Below, one piece after another: positions 16,150-25,085 of a stretch of DNA of 64,000 bases. This stretch comes from Marinobacter sp. F3R11 (GTDB lineage: Bacteria > Pseudomonadota > Gammaproteobacteria > Pseudomonadales > Oleiphilaceae), in contig NZ_QOCH01000013.1 in NCBI RefSeq assembly GCF_003318275.1, positions 310,001 through 374,000 of the forward strand, in the 5' to 3' direction. Positions within the stretch are counted from its first letter, which is position 1; each line of letters starts with the position of its first letter. Below the pieces are notes generated by a model. That model was given only the letters and a program-made list of their open reading frames with translations. It searched no databases and was not told where the DNA came from. The position numbers were made by a program, and so were the translations under genes.

Positions 16150-17217
16150 ATGGCCTTCCAGTTCGCTCTCCAGCGCAGGGCAAACACATCTTTCCTCAGA
16201 AGTTCTCTGACTTTTTCCGGCGGCCTGCTGTTGGGTTTATTGCTCTGTGTAGCGTTACTCATTCAAGCGGGAGTACCCGCAGACATGCTGTTTGATGACC
16301 TGGTTTGGCAGGTATTCTTTCAAGCCGACGGGCTGGCTCAGACCTTGACCTTGTCGATACCGCTTATCCTGGCAGGATTGTCTGCAGCATTGGCGCTCAG
16401 AGTGAAGTTCTGGAACATAGGCATCGAAGGACAGCTCTGGTTGGGCGCGATTGCTGCAATGGCCGTGTCGATTTATGGCGTTGGCAGCGATAGCTACCGC
16501 TGGGCACTCATGCTAGTGGCCGCAATGGCGGGGGGCACATTATGGATTGCAGTCCCCTTGTGGCTGAAAGAGCGTTTTCATGCCAGTGAACTGGTTGTTA
16601 CCTTGCTGTTGAGCAACGTCGCCTTTCAGCTAATGCTGCATTTGCTGTTCGGTGCATGGCGAGATCCAACACAGAGCTTTCCCATATCACCCGCTATCTC
16701 CGAACCAGAGCGCTTGCTTAAGCTGGGTTTCGGCAATTTGCATACAGGACTGTTTGCCTCCATTGGAATGGTGTTTCTGGTCATGTGGATCATGGAACGC
16801 AGTCGTTTGGGATTCCAGTCTCGCATCCTCGGGTCAAACAGACAGGTTGCCGAGGCTAGCGGCATTGCGGTTGGAACGACACTGGTAGTGATGGTCTTGC
16901 TTTCAGGCGCTATGGCTGGATTAGCCGGAGGTCTCTTGGTTGCAGGCACAGAATATCGTCTGACTCAACATCTGGGTTGGAACATGACTTTTTCTGGAAT
17001 CGTGATTGCCTTTATCGCCCGGTTTAGACCTTTCTGGGTTCTGCCGGTCGCTGTGGTATTGGCAGGTGTATATAACGCAGGAGCTACCCTCAAGGTGTTT
17101 TATGGCTTAACGGAAGCCACTGTGCTGCTTATGCAAGGTATTGTTTTGCTCTCCCTGTTGTGGTGTCAGTTTATTGCTGCATTCAGTATCGACCGGCGCC
17201 AGGAGGTAAGTGTATGA
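16150..17217 (+). CDS. ABC transporter permease (nucleoside type), subunit 1
   Basis: A 355-residue inner-membrane permease with about nine hydrophobic segments, of the family that includes YufP/NupP-type permeases. The FWNIGIEGQLWLGAIAA motif and GAMAGLAGGLLVAG are typical landmarks. It starts directly after the ATPase stop and overlaps the second permease by 4 bp (ATGA). Together with that protein it forms the membrane channel of the importer. Confidence 0.92.
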   Translation: MAFQFALQRRANTSFLRSSLTFSGGLLLGLLLCVALLIQAGVPADMLFDDLVWQVFFQADGLAQTLTLSIPLILAGLSAALALRVKFWNIGIEGQLWLGAIAAMAVSIYGVGSDSYRWALMLVAAMAGGTLWIAVPLWLKERFHASELVVTLLLSNVAFQLMLHLLFGAWRDPTQSFPISPAISEPERLLKLGFGNLHTGLFASIGMVFLVMWIMERSRLGFQSRILGSNRQVAEASGIAVGTTLVVMVLLSGAMAGLAGGLLVAGTEYRLTQHLGWNMTFSGIVIAFIARFRPFWVLPVAVVLAGVYNAGATLKVFYGLTEATVLLMQGIVLLSLLWCQFIAAFSIDRRQEVSV

Positions 17218-18131
17218 GCTTTATTTCGTTTTGGTTCGCCAGCATTCCTGTTTCAGCACTGCCTCTTCTACTGGCGTGTCTGGGGCTGATTTTATCTGAA
17301 CGTTCGGGAGTCGTTAACCTGGGCGCCGAGGGGTATATGGCTGTTGGAGCAATGTCCGGGGCTAGCGTAACGCTCTTGACCGGATCGCCCTGGCTGGGAG
17401 TAGGAGCCGGAGTCCTTGCCGGTTGTTGCCTTGGACTGCTCTTCGCATTTTCTGTTGCAGTTCTTAAAGCCGACCAGATACTCAGTGGCTTGGCGGTGAT
17501 GGCAATTGGTCTAGGGCTTTCAGGTTTTATCGGGCGTCATTGGGTGCATCAGCCTTTTAATGGCATGACCGCTCCTGACCTTCCTGGATTACAGCAACTC
17601 CCGCTATTAGGAGGGCTACTCTTCAAGCAGCCGTTGCTTGCCTGGGTGTCTATACTGCTCGTAATTGTGATTGCATGGACACTCCATCGTACCCGGATTG
17701 GGCTGCGCTTTACGGCTGTAGGGGAAGATCCTGCTGCCGCAGATAATGCGGGCATTTCTGTCCCTGGCGTGCAGATGTTAGCGGGCATGCTTTGTGGTGC
17801 CCTATGTGGGTTGGGCGGAGCTTATCTATCAGTTGCCAGTGCCCATATCTGGGTTGACAACATGGTGGCAGGAAGAGGATGGATAGCCTTGGCTCTGGTC
17901 GTTTTCGCTCGTTGGCGGCCTGGCCGTGCATTGATTGGTGCATTGCTGTTTGGCGCCGTAGACATGCTTCTGCCCAGGCTCCAGGCGCAAGGACTTCAGG
18001 TGCCTGTTTATCTGATGGGAATGCTCCCCTACCTTCTGACCATACTGGTGCTGGTTCTGGCAACGCGCTCACGCTATCGCGATGAGCCTGCAGCATTAGG
18101 CGTCACCTACTTGCGCCAGGACCGTCACTAG
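17214..18131 (+). CDS. ABC transporter permease (nucleoside type), subunit 2
   Basis: A 305-residue permease, partner of the preceding gene. It shows the VVNLGAEGYMAVGAM motif, GLRFTAVGEDPAAADNAGI cytoplasmic loop that contacts the ATPase, and GALCGLGGAYLSVA. The start was set at ATG 17214, which overlaps the upstream stop (ATGA); the open frame extends further upstream but inside the neighbour. It ends 11 bp before the pucR-type gene. Confidence 0.92.
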   Translation: MSFISFWFASIPVSALPLLLACLGLILSERSGVVNLGAEGYMAVGAMSGASVTLLTGSPWLGVGAGVLAGCCLGLLFAFSVAVLKADQILSGLAVMAIGLGLSGFIGRHWVHQPFNGMTAPDLPGLQQLPLLGGLLFKQPLLAWVSILLVIVIAWTLHRTRIGLRFTAVGEDPAAADNAGISVPGVQMLAGMLCGALCGLGGAYLSVASAHIWVDNMVAGRGWIALALVVFARWRPGRALIGALLFGAVDMLLPRLQAQGLQVPVYLMGMLPYLLTILVLVLATRSRYRDEPAALGVTYLRQDRH

Positions 18132-18142
18132 GAACTGACTTC

Positions 18143-19381
18143 ATGGCTTTGACCATTGCTGATGTATTTGATTTACCCAAACTGGATTCCCTGGTGCTCA
18201 GGGCCGGGCTTGCAGGCGTTCACTCTGAGGTGCGCTGGCCCTATGTAGCAGAGAATGAATCAATTGCTGAATGGGTGATGGGAGGTGAGCTGGTCTTTGT
18301 TACCGGGATAAATCATGTACGTGATGAGCCTAATTTACTCAAACTGGTGGAACAGGGGCATCAACGTCATATCGCTGGCTTAGTGGTTCTGACAGGGCAG
18401 GAATACATCAAGGCTATCCCGCAAAGCGTCATTCAGCGTGCCGACCAGCTAGGTTTACCTCTCATTGAACAACCTTACCAACTGAAAATGGTGGTCGTAA
18501 CACAGGCGGTTGGTGTCGCTCTTGTAGAAGCCCAAATGCGCGGGCGCTCTCGTTTGCAGGTGCTTGAACAGTTGCTTGAAGGTGACCCTGTAACAATGGA
18601 TACCTTGTGTCTGAGAGCACAGCGACTGGGAATACCTATAGAGTCCCCACGTCAGATATTAGTGGCTCGCCTGGATGGTAGCGATGCTCTTATTGACCGC
18701 TACGGAAGCGCAGCCGCTGAACGACAGTTACAGTCAAGCCAGGCTCAGGTAACGAGGGCACTGGCTGCCTGGCAGGCAAGGCTGGACCCGGTATTACCGG
18801 TGTTACAACAAGGTGACCAATGGATTGTCCTGTTGCCGGAAATCCATGAAAACCCGGAGTTACGCAGAGAATACCTCGCTCAGTGGCTGGCAAAACACAA
18901 TCAGACATTGTCCCCGCTACGTTTATGTCTGGGGCTGGGGAGCCCTGGCAAGGATGTTTCTGACTGGTCTCTTGGGTTGTATCAGGCACGTCAGGCATTG
19001 GTGGCCGCGCAAGCCTTTCCCGACCGGCTAGGGTTGTGCAGCTTTGATGAAATGGGGGCATTGGCACTACTGGCAGGTATTCGTGACCGAAGTATTCTGG
19101 ATCGCTTCGTGATGGAAAATCTGGGGGCTGTCCTGAAAGCTGACAAAGGACCTGAACCGGTATTGATTCCAACACTGGAAGCCTGGTTTCAGGTTAACGG
19201 GAACCTGGTATTAGCCGCCGCACAGTTAGGAGTACACCGAAACACCATGACATCTCGTCTCCAACGGATAGAGGCTTTGCTGGGCTCCGGTCTTGACGAC
19301 CCCAATCACCGCCTGAGCCTTGCAATGGCGCTGCAAATCTGGCGTATTTCACCAACACGACGAATTCGCTCAACAGCCTGA
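18143..19381 (+). CDS. PucR family transcriptional regulator
   Basis: A 412-residue regulator with the N-terminal PucR ligand-sensing domain (MALTIADVFDLP, then GELVFVTGI and GLVVLTGQEYIKAIP), a central GGDEF-like CdaR domain and a C-terminal helix-turn-helix (HTH_30) in VNGNLVLAAAQLGVHRNTM. PucR-type proteins control purine and other nitrogen-source catabolism, usually sensing the pathway substrate. As the last gene of the oxygenase-importer operon it probably gives local, substrate-dependent control on top of the sigma-54 control inferred from the promoter. Two hairpins follow the gene. Confidence 0.92.
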   Translation: MALTIADVFDLPKLDSLVLRAGLAGVHSEVRWPYVAENESIAEWVMGGELVFVTGINHVRDEPNLLKLVEQGHQRHIAGLVVLTGQEYIKAIPQSVIQRADQLGLPLIEQPYQLKMVVVTQAVGVALVEAQMRGRSRLQVLEQLLEGDPVTMDTLCLRAQRLGIPIESPRQILVARLDGSDALIDRYGSAAAERQLQSSQAQVTRALAAWQARLDPVLPVLQQGDQWIVLLPEIHENPELRREYLAQWLAKHNQTLSPLRLCLGLGSPGKDVSDWSLGLYQARQALVAAQAFPDRLGLCSFDEMGALALLAGIRDRSILDRFVMENLGAVLKADKGPEPVLIPTLEAWFQVNGNLVLAAAQLGVHRNTMTSRLQRIEALLGSGLDDPNHRLSLAMALQIWRISPTRRIRSTA

Positions 19382-19413
19382 ATATGTAACCAGCTACCTG
19401 AGTCTGGCATCAT

Positions 19414-19470
19414 CTGCACCAGCCGCAGGTGCAGGATGCCGAAGCCATGTTTGATCACCTCAAACATGGC
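19414..19470. terminator. Double hairpin at the pucR/iorAB convergent ends
   Basis: The first hairpin, CTGCACC/GGTGCAG (19414-19434), is followed by a stronger one, GCCATGTTTGA/TCAAACATGGC (19444-19470, perfect 11-bp stem, 5-nt loop), with a T-rich stretch after it. The second overlaps the last codons of the convergent oxidoreductase gene. It probably ends the six-gene operon. Confidence 0.72.
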
Positions 19471-22400
19471 CTGCTTCTTTGTTATCTGCCTGGCCTGTGC
19501 GAATCAGCGTGGGGCGACCTGTATCCAGAGCTTTGATCAGCTGGATGCGCTTGTCCTGAACGGCTTCTGCGGCCTGTTCACGTACCGGGCCATAGCCCCG
19601 CACTTCGCTGGCCAGTTCCGCCAACTGAAGGAAGGTGTCGTAGTTGCTGGCATTCAGCTCTCTGACGATTCGCTCAACCAACTGCTCATAGTTTTTCAGC
19701 AGCGCCCGGTCCATCTTCCTGTCGGCGGAGTAGCTGAAGGGATCAATGGGGGTTCCACGCAACATGCGGAACTTTGCCAGCAGCCTGAACGCCCGGAACA
19801 TCCAGGGGGCAAACTGACGCTTGCGCGGACGGCCCCGGGCATCCAGGCCCCGGTTCATGATGGGTGGTGCCAGATGGAAGTGGACCTTGAAGTCCCCCTC
19901 AAAGGTGTTGTTTACCTCCTTCATGAAGTCGGTTTCTGCGAACAGCCGGGCCACTTCATATTCATCCTTGAATGCCATAAACCGGTATAACTGCCGGGCC
20001 ACGGCAAGGGTCAGTAATTGACTGGTATCACCCAGTGCTTCCTCAGCCTCCCGTACCCGGGATACCAGCGAGGTATAGCGGTCCGCCCAGCGCCGGTTCT
20101 GATAGTTCACCAGGTGCTTGTGGCGAACGGCAATCAATTCGTCCAGGCCTGGCTCCTCCTGTTTCACGTCTTCTACTCTGCCCTCTCCTGCGTACAGCAG
20201 ACCGGTGACAACCTTTACATCGACAGCAGCGACACGGCCCCAGCCAAAGGCTTCCTTATTCCGTTCAACTGCTACGCCATTCAGTTCGATGGCTTTCATC
20301 AGAGCTGCGTGTGACAGTGGCAACAGCCCCCGCTGCCAGGCAAAGCCCAGCATCATCACATTAGAAAACACAGTGTCGCCCAGCAGTTTCTCGGCGATGC
20401 CATTGGCATCCAGCCGCGCGAAATTGTCATCACCAACCGCGTTACAGATCAGGCCCAGGCGCTTGTCTGCCTGCATGTCCGCATCCCGGAACAGCACATA
20501 ATCTGCGGTGGGCAGTTCGGCTTCGTTGGCCACTACACGGGTGTGCCGGGGGCGCAGAACGCTCAGCGCTTTCTGGGAGGAAGCGACCACCAGATCACAG
20601 GCGATCACAGCATCGGCCTGACCGTTACTGATGCGAACCTGATGCAGCCTGTCCGGGGACGGCGCCATGCGAACGTAACTGAGCACTGTACCGCCCTTCT
20701 GGGCAAAACCGGTGAAATCCAGTACAGAGGTACCTTTGGACTCAAGGTGCGCGGCCATGGTAATGAGCTGACCTACAGTTACTACGCCTGTGCCGCCAAC
20801 GCCACCCACCAGCACATCGTATGAGCCGGTGAGGTCTGGCAGAACTGGCTCAGGAATATCCGCAAGTTTGCCCGTAAGTACAGAACCGGTATCCATACCC
20901 CGGGATTTTCGCAACTGACCACCCTCGATGGTCACAAAACTCGGGCAAAAACCGTTAACACAGGAGAAGTCCTTGTTGCAGGAAGACTGGTCAATCCTGC
21001 GTTTGCGGCCAAGCTCTGTCTGGCGAGGTACCACAGAAAGGCAGTTCGACTGAACCGAACAGTCACCACAACCTTCACATACGTGATGATTGATGAACGC
21101 TCGTCTGGCGGGGTCCGGGTACAAATTACGTTTGCGCCTGCGACGCTTCTCGGCGGCGCAGGTCTGGTCGTAAATCAGCACAGTACAACCGGGAATATCG
21201 CGGAGCTCTCTTTGTACCTTATCCAGCTCCGTGCGGTCGTGGAAACTTACCTCATCCGGGAACAATTCCTTGTGGCCGTCGTATTTTTCCGGCTCATCAC
21301 TGAGCACCACAACCCGGCGCACGCCCTCAGCTGCAACCTGCTGCGCAATCATCGGCACGGTAATCTGGCCATCCACGGGCTGGCCGCCAGTCATGGCCAC
21401 GGCATCATTAAACAGGATCTTGTAAGTAATGTTGATGCCCGCAGCAACCGCCTGACGAATGGCCATGGAGCCAGAATGGAACCAGGTACCCTCCCCCAGG
21501 TTCTGGAATACATGGGGGTTGCCGGTGTAACGGCTCCTACCAATCCAGTTGACCCCTTCACCGCCCATCTGGATCAGGGATTCCGTATTACGGCCCATCC
21601 AGGACGCCATAAAGTGGCAACCGATACCCGCAAGCGCCTTGCTGCCTTCCGGCACTTTGGTGGAAGTATTGTGGGGACAACCCGAACAGAAATACGGCAA
21701 ACGTCTGACACCGCCAGGGTCCTGCGCATCACTCATGCAGTTGATGGCGGACAGGTGCCGGCTGAAATCCTCGCCGAAGAAACGATCAAGGCGACCAGCC
21801 AGAAAGCCGGCAACCAGCTTCGGGCCAAGCTCACCAACATAGGGAATCAGGGGCCGGCCCAGCTCATCCTGTTTACCGGTAATCAGAACCTCGCCGGGGT
21901 GATCCGGTTCTGACATGGCCTCTTTGATCTGGCTCTCGATAATGCCCCGCTTTTCTTCGATAACCAGCACTTCTTCCTTGTTGTGCACAAAATCCAGAAT
22001 GCCCCGTCGCTCAATCGGCCACACAAGGCCCACTTTGTAGATATCCAGCCCCATCGCACTGGCCCGATCTTCATCAATGCCCAGCAGGTCAAGCGCTTCG
22101 AGCAGGTCCAGGTGGCCCTTACCGGTAGTGACAATGCCGAACCGCGCCTTGGCATTATTGAACAGGCAGCGATCAATAGGGTTTGCGCGGGCAAATGCCT
22201 GTACAGCCGCCAGCTTGTGCTCAATGCGGGTTTCCAGCTGAGGGCCTGGCAGGTCTGGCCAACGATAATGGAGTCCGGTTTCCGGTGGCGTGAAATCATC
22301 CGGTGTTACAAACTCCGGCAAAGGCGGAAGCTCAACTGACGCAGCACTTTCTACGGTTTCCGACACTGCCTTGAAGCCCACCCAGCAGCCGCTGTAGCGG

Positions 22401-22999
22401 GACAAGGCAATACCCCAAAGCCCGAACTCCAGATATTCCGCAATATTTGCCGGATTGATTGTGGGCATGAAAAAACTCATGAATGCCACATCAGACTGAT
22501 GCGGCATGGAGGACGACACACAACCGTGGTCATCACCGGCGACCACCAGCACGCCGCCGTGGGGAGAACTGCCGTAGGTGGTGCCGTGCTTCAGCGCATC
22601 CCCGGCCCTGTCGACACCCGGCCCCTTGCCATACCAGATCCCGAATACGCCATCTACCTGGCGATCATCATCGGTCTCCACCTGTTGGGTTCCCAGCATG
22701 ATCGTCGCTGCAAGATCCTCATTAATTGCTGGCACAAAATCGATACGATTTTCATCAAGAAGCTTTTTGGCCTGCCACAGTGCCTGATCATAAGCACCCA
22801 GAGGTGACCCTCTGTAGCCACTCACCATACCGGCGGTATTGAACCCCTGCTTGCGGTCCAGTGCAGCCTGCATCAAAGGTATGCGAACCAATGCCTGGGT
22901 TCCGGTGAGGAATACCCGCCCTGAGTTCCGCAGGTAGCGGTCTTCCAGTTTGTAGTCATCAAGTTGAGAGCTATCGGGTTGAGAAATGCCGGTGGACAT
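19460..22999 (-). CDS. Indolepyruvate ferredoxin oxidoreductase, fused alpha and beta subunits
   Basis: A 1179-residue thiamine-diphosphate enzyme that oxidatively decarboxylates aryl- or branched-chain 2-oxo acids to acyl-CoA, passing electrons through an iron-sulfur centre. The N-terminal half holds the pyrimidine and TPP domains (GYRGSPLGAYD; GIGCHFMASWMG; GGEGVNWIG). The Cys-rich region around residue 640 (CEGCGDCS, then CNKDFSCVNGFCPSF) binds an Fe-S cluster. The C-terminal part is the gamma-type domain with GGVGGTGVVTVG. The fused form is typical of proteobacteria that use it in aromatic or branched-chain amino acid breakdown. The ATG at 22999 has GGAGGG just upstream. It diverges from an Lrp/AsnC regulator that likely controls it. 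Confidence 0.93.
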   Translation of the reverse strand: MSTGISQPDSSQLDDYKLEDRYLRNSGRVFLTGTQALVRIPLMQAALDRKQGFNTAGMVSGYRGSPLGAYDQALWQAKKLLDENRIDFVPAINEDLAATIMLGTQQVETDDDRQVDGVFGIWYGKGPGVDRAGDALKHGTTYGSSPHGGVLVVAGDDHGCVSSSMPHQSDVAFMSFFMPTINPANIAEYLEFGLWGIALSRYSGCWVGFKAVSETVESAASVELPPLPEFVTPDDFTPPETGLHYRWPDLPGPQLETRIEHKLAAVQAFARANPIDRCLFNNAKARFGIVTTGKGHLDLLEALDLLGIDEDRASAMGLDIYKVGLVWPIERRGILDFVHNKEEVLVIEEKRGIIESQIKEAMSEPDHPGEVLITGKQDELGRPLIPYVGELGPKLVAGFLAGRLDRFFGEDFSRHLSAINCMSDAQDPGGVRRLPYFCSGCPHNTSTKVPEGSKALAGIGCHFMASWMGRNTESLIQMGGEGVNWIGRSRYTGNPHVFQNLGEGTWFHSGSMAIRQAVAAGINITYKILFNDAVAMTGGQPVDGQITVPMIAQQVAAEGVRRVVVLSDEPEKYDGHKELFPDEVSFHDRTELDKVQRELRDIPGCTVLIYDQTCAAEKRRRRKRNLYPDPARRAFINHHVCEGCGDCSVQSNCLSVVPRQTELGRKRRIDQSSCNKDFSCVNGFCPSFVTIEGGQLRKSRGMDTGSVLTGKLADIPEPVLPDLTGSYDVLVGGVGGTGVVTVGQLITMAAHLESKGTSVLDFTGFAQKGGTVLSYVRMAPSPDRLHQVRISNGQADAVIACDLVVASSQKALSVLRPRHTRVVANEAELPTADYVLFRDADMQADKRLGLICNAVGDDNFARLDANGIAEKLLGDTVFSNVMMLGFAWQRGLLPLSHAALMKAIELNGVAVERNKEAFGWGRVAAVDVKVVTGLLYAGEGRVEDVKQEEPGLDELIAVRHKHLVNYQNRRWADRYTSLVSRVREAEEALGDTSQLLTLAVARQLYRFMAFKDEYEVARLFAETDFMKEVNNTFEGDFKVHFHLAPPIMNRGLDARGRPRKRQFAPWMFRAFRLLAKFRMLRGTPIDPFSYSADRKMDRALLKNYEQLVERIVRELNASNYDTFLQLAELASEVRGYGPVREQAAEAVQDKRIQLIKALDTGRPTLIRTGQADNKEAGHV

Positions 23000-23159
23000 G
23001 GCGCCCTCCCTTGTATTGTCAGTTTTATAACCAGAATTCTAGAGGGAAGCGCGCAAAAGGTGCTTGCGTATTGGGCCTCGGCTGCCCCACTATTCAAAAG
23101 ATCCTTTTATATTTGTAGCTATTTTCGAAGACTATTTGATAAAAAACAGGTGTTACTAA

Positions 23160-23639
23160 ATGAAACAGGTGGAACTGGACAAACTTGATCAGCGTATTCT
23201 TGCGGTTTTGCAAAAGGATGGAAGGATCAGCAATCAGCAACTGGCAGAACAGATCGGGTTATCCCCTGCAGCCTGCTGGCGCCGAGTAAGAACCCTTGAG
23301 GATGCCGGCGTAATAACGGGTTACAGCGCGCAACTTGCCCCTGAGCGCGTCGGCCAGGGCCTGTGTGTATTGGTCAACCTGTCTCTGTTGCGGCATGGCA
23401 TAGACAGCACTGCGGAAATCGAGCAGCAGGTGAGTAGCTACCCGGAGGTGCTTCAGTGTTTCGCGGTAACCGGCAATGCAGATTTTGTATTGAGGGTAAT
23501 CGTGCCAGATATGAAAAGCTATGACCGTTTCCTGAACGAAAAAATATTTACGCTACAGGGCATAGCGCATGTTAACTCCAACTTTGCGCTGAGAGAGATC
23601 AAGAATACTCAGGCCATCCCTCTAGGAACTGCCGAATAA
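23160..23639 (+). CDS. Lrp/AsnC family transcriptional regulator
   Basis: A 159-residue regulator with the N-terminal HTH (LDQRILAVLQKDGRISNQQLAEQIGLS, then CWRRVRTLEDAGVI) and the C-terminal RAM domain (VTGNADFVLRVIVPDM). Lrp/AsnC proteins sense amino acids. It is divergent from the indolepyruvate oxidoreductase gene, with an AT-rich 160-bp intergenic region holding both promoters, so it probably controls that enzyme in response to an aromatic or branched-chain amino acid. Confidence 0.93.
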   Translation: MKQVELDKLDQRILAVLQKDGRISNQQLAEQIGLSPAACWRRVRTLEDAGVITGYSAQLAPERVGQGLCVLVNLSLLRHGIDSTAEIEQQVSSYPEVLQCFAVTGNADFVLRVIVPDMKSYDRFLNEKIFTLQGIAHVNSNFALREIKNTQAIPLGTAE

Positions 23640-23647
23640 CTATCCGG

Positions 23648-24865
23648 TTACCCCGGGGCGCCAGGTCCGGAAACCCGGTATCTGCCCTGTAGACGGAACA
23701 GTACAGCAGCAATCAGTGCTACAAACATGCCCGAAAGCCCGAACGACAGTCCGAAACCACTCAGACCAAGAATCAGGCCAAACAGCAGCGGGGCCAGAAA
23801 GTGAACGGCGCGGTTAGCCATCAGGCGCATACCCAGAGCGCCAGACCTTTGCTCCCGCCCTACACTCTCCGCCAGAACCACCATCGACAGGGGTTGAGTA
23901 AGGCCTCCCCCAAGCCCAACAAGAATGGATAAAAATGCAATCACCGGCACATTACCCGCGAACCCCAGACAACCCACGCCCACAGAGACTGCGCAAAGAG
24001 CCAGAATTGTTGCCCGCTCGCGCCCGCCCGCAGCGCTAATAATTCGCGGAATGAAAGGGCGTATCACCGTAGAAACACCGGATCTCAGGCTTACCAGCAC
24101 ACCAATCATCACCGCGCTCATTTCCAGGCTATCGAGATAAACAGGCAGATAGCTGCCGTATACGCCCAGAGCAAACATACCCGCCACTGTAATGGCGATA
24201 GACACCTGAACACCCGTATTCCGGCGCATCAGAGAAGCCTGTGCACGGAAACCGGTCTGTTTGCCAGAAACACGCATGCCCAGGGTTGCATCTCCGGTCA
24301 ACACCAGGCCTGATAGCCCGCCGAGCAAAGCAATACCCGCCATAACGAGAAACAGATTACCAACACCCCCAGCCCAATGAATCCAGCCTCCAGCTAACAG
24401 CGGCCCGATCACCTGCCCACCGGACAGCCAGGTTGAATACCAGCCAAAGTAGCTTTCCAGCCTGGGGCCGGTAGCCAACGAAGAAATAATCGTCTGTGCC
24501 GACAACACCATCTGAAGGTGCGCAAGTCCGATTAACAGCTGCCCGCCAATAAGCCCATAGTAGCCAGGTAGCACCTGCATCAGCAGGAGGCCTGCCGTCA
24601 TCAGAATCGAGCCCGACAGCAAGGTGAAGCGGCCACCATAACGTGCCACCACTCCGCCAAGGGGAATCGCCAGCAAAAAAGGCAGCAGGTACTGCGAACT
24701 CAGAACAACACCCAGCATCAGGGGCGAAGCTCCAAGTTCAAGGCCGTAAACAGGGACGACTACCAGCAGCATCGAGTACACAACGAAACAGAATGTAAGT
24801 GCGACACAGACAGCCATGAAGTTTCGGCCAGCCTCATCCGCCGGCCATCTAAGGAGGTTTTGCAA
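23648..24865 (-). CDS. MFS transporter
   Basis: A major facilitator superfamily transporter of up to 405 residues with twelve predicted membrane helices. The family landmarks are the GGVVARYGGR loop between helices 2 and 3 and GLGGGLTQPLSMVVL in the second half. The substrate is unknown. The longest frame starts with TTG at 24865; an ATG in frame 16 codons later (24817) is an alternative, and neither has a strong ribosome site. It is convergent with the Lrp gene, separated by 8 bp. Confidence 0.85.
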   Translation of the reverse strand: MQNLLRWPADEAGRNFMAVCVALTFCFVVYSMLLVVVPVYGLELGASPLMLGVVLSSQYLLPFLLAIPLGGVVARYGGRFTLLSGSILMTAGLLLMQVLPGYYGLIGGQLLIGLAHLQMVLSAQTIISSLATGPRLESYFGWYSTWLSGGQVIGPLLAGGWIHWAGGVGNLFLVMAGIALLGGLSGLVLTGDATLGMRVSGKQTGFRAQASLMRRNTGVQVSIAITVAGMFALGVYGSYLPVYLDSLEMSAVMIGVLVSLRSGVSTVIRPFIPRIISAAGGRERATILALCAVSVGVGCLGFAGNVPVIAFLSILVGLGGGLTQPLSMVVLAESVGREQRSGALGMRLMANRAVHFLAPLLFGLILGLSGFGLSFGLSGMFVALIAAVLFRLQGRYRVSGPGAPG

Positions 24866-25085
24866 GGTAGATTTTCTAATAGGTCACCGGGTTAATACGA
24901 TAGATCCGTAAACCCGCAGTCTATTACTTTTGCATCAACATTTCAGACGATCATCACTTCGCCTGGTAGCACTGCTACCCGGATTCGTTAACAAAACCCA
25001 ATTCAACTACACGCGGGAATAGGCTATATGTATGCTCCCGGGCACTCCGGTCTGAATATCAGGTTATCGTCATCAAAGGCTCTAA

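Noticed and set aside
19414..19470. Repeated hairpins considered as a short CRISPR-like or REP array
   Set aside because: The two hairpins differ in sequence and there is no regular spacer; they fit terminators at converging genes.
21083..21913. A 276-codon open frame antisense to indolepyruvate oxidoreductase
   Set aside because: It overlaps conserved Fe-S and TPP regions of the real gene and has no ribosome site or known motif.
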